Source: Algibacter sp045066735 (GTDB lineage: Bacteria; Bacteroidota; Bacteroidia; Flavobacteriales; Flavobacteriaceae). Taken from it: a DNA stretch of 64,000 nt. The position numbers and the translations under genes were made by a program. The DNA lies in the NCBI RefSeq assembly GCF_045066735.1, contig NZ_JBISHH010000002.1, positions 103,867-167,866 on the forward strand. Direction: 5' to 3'. The stretch's first letter is position 1. The number at the start of each line of letters is the position of its first letter. The notes under the pieces were generated by a model. That model ran no database searches. It worked only from the letters and a program-made list of their open reading frames with translations, and was not told the origin of the DNA. Positions 63,800-64,000 of the stretch are shown piece after piece.

Positions 63800-63843
63800 A
63801 TTAATTTAGCGTCAAACGAACGTTCGTTTGACGCTAAATTAAT
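63800..63843. repeat. Perfect 44-bp palindrome upstream of the zinc-finger gene
   Basis: The two 22-bp arms are exact reverse complements around the centre ACGAACGTTCGT. The core resembles TetR-type operators. On a transcript it would form a 20-bp-class hairpin. CGTCAAA occurs in each arm (63810-63816 and complementary 63827-63833) and once more outside at 63873-63879, which supports a protein-binding role. Confidence 0.85.
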
Positions 63844-63891
63844 GTTTTTTGTGATTTTTAGACTAATTTTGTCGTCAAATATTTTATAAAG

Positions 63892-64000
63892 TTAAAGATC
63901 AACACTAAAAACCGAGCTTAATAAAAACCTGTCAATCTCATCATCATCAATTATTAGCTTTCGCTTTTTTGTAGGTTTAGTTTTTTGTCTAACAGGTAGA
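63892..64000 (-). CDS. C-terminal end of a gene cut by the window edge
   Basis: Minus-strand frame of 36 codons ending at TAA (63892-63894): basic VRQKTKPTKKRKL, then acidic IIDDDEIDRFLLSS and FSVDL. There is no stop up to the edge. It lies 48 bp upstream of the palindrome on the same strand as the zinc-finger gene, so the two may form one unit. It is too short to identify. Confidence 0.45.
   Translation of the reverse strand, partial: LPVRQKTKPTKKRKLIIDDDEIDRFLLSSVFSVDL

Overview
The window looks like chromosomal DNA of a marine Bacteroidota, most likely a Flavobacteriaceae. It is AT-rich. Promoter-like sites match the Bacteroidota TTG / TAnnTTTG pattern, there is a DUF4133/DUF4134/TraG conjugation module of the Bacteroides CTn type, and a lipoprotein sulfatase sits beside a complete rhamnose route, as in ulvan degraders. 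This taxonomy is inferred from gene content.

Region 1 (1-14450) is metabolic. A formylglycine sulfatase, a GntR-type regulator and fructose-1,6-bisphosphatase are followed by a rhamnose operon: isomerase, kinase, bifunctional aldolase/dehydrogenase, a two-domain class II aldolase-like protein, an FMN-dependent lactate dehydrogenase, an aldehyde dehydrogenase and an NCS1-type permease. Together they would turn L-rhamnose into DHAP and lactaldehyde, then lactate and pyruvate, with FBPase feeding DHAP into gluconeogenesis.

Region 2 (14450-18135) is a decayed mobile-element fragment. It holds a ParB-like gene with two in-frame stops, a frameshifted gene, a small ORF, and a leader of about 160 bp that occurs twice. 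At about 18133 it is fused to Region 3.

Region 3 (18135-36700) is a truncated Bacteroidota conjugative transposon: traK (truncated), traJ, traI, traG, traF, traE, amidase, EEP-family protein, DnaC-like ATPase, replication protein, excisionase-like HTH and RteC. Its cargo (23808-31671) is a defence-like cassette: a 2153-residue nuclease-STAND ATPase, a 227-residue partner and an AbiV-family gene carrying a frameshift.

Region 4 (36717-37877) has a D-cysteine desulfhydrase-family gene and the 3' half of a CAU-anticodon tRNA. I read the latter as the left attachment site of an integrated island that extends rightward past the window.

Region 5 (37880-64000) is that island. It carries a type 1 BREX operon (brxR, brxA, brxB, brxC, pglX, a DUF262/DUF1524 gene, pglZ, brxL), then two MNS-like ATPases (1303 and 529 residues), then a RecD-like helicase overlapping a TPR/OB-fold gene. 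The main new observation is a 19-bp palindrome, TATGCA-N7-TGCAT(A/G), found in front of brxA, in front of the ATPase pair and in front of the helicase pair, and nowhere else I could see. It suggests that all three modules form one regulon, that is, an extended BREX defence system. The right edge has a zinc-finger gene preceded by a perfect 44-bp palindrome, and the C-terminus of one further gene.
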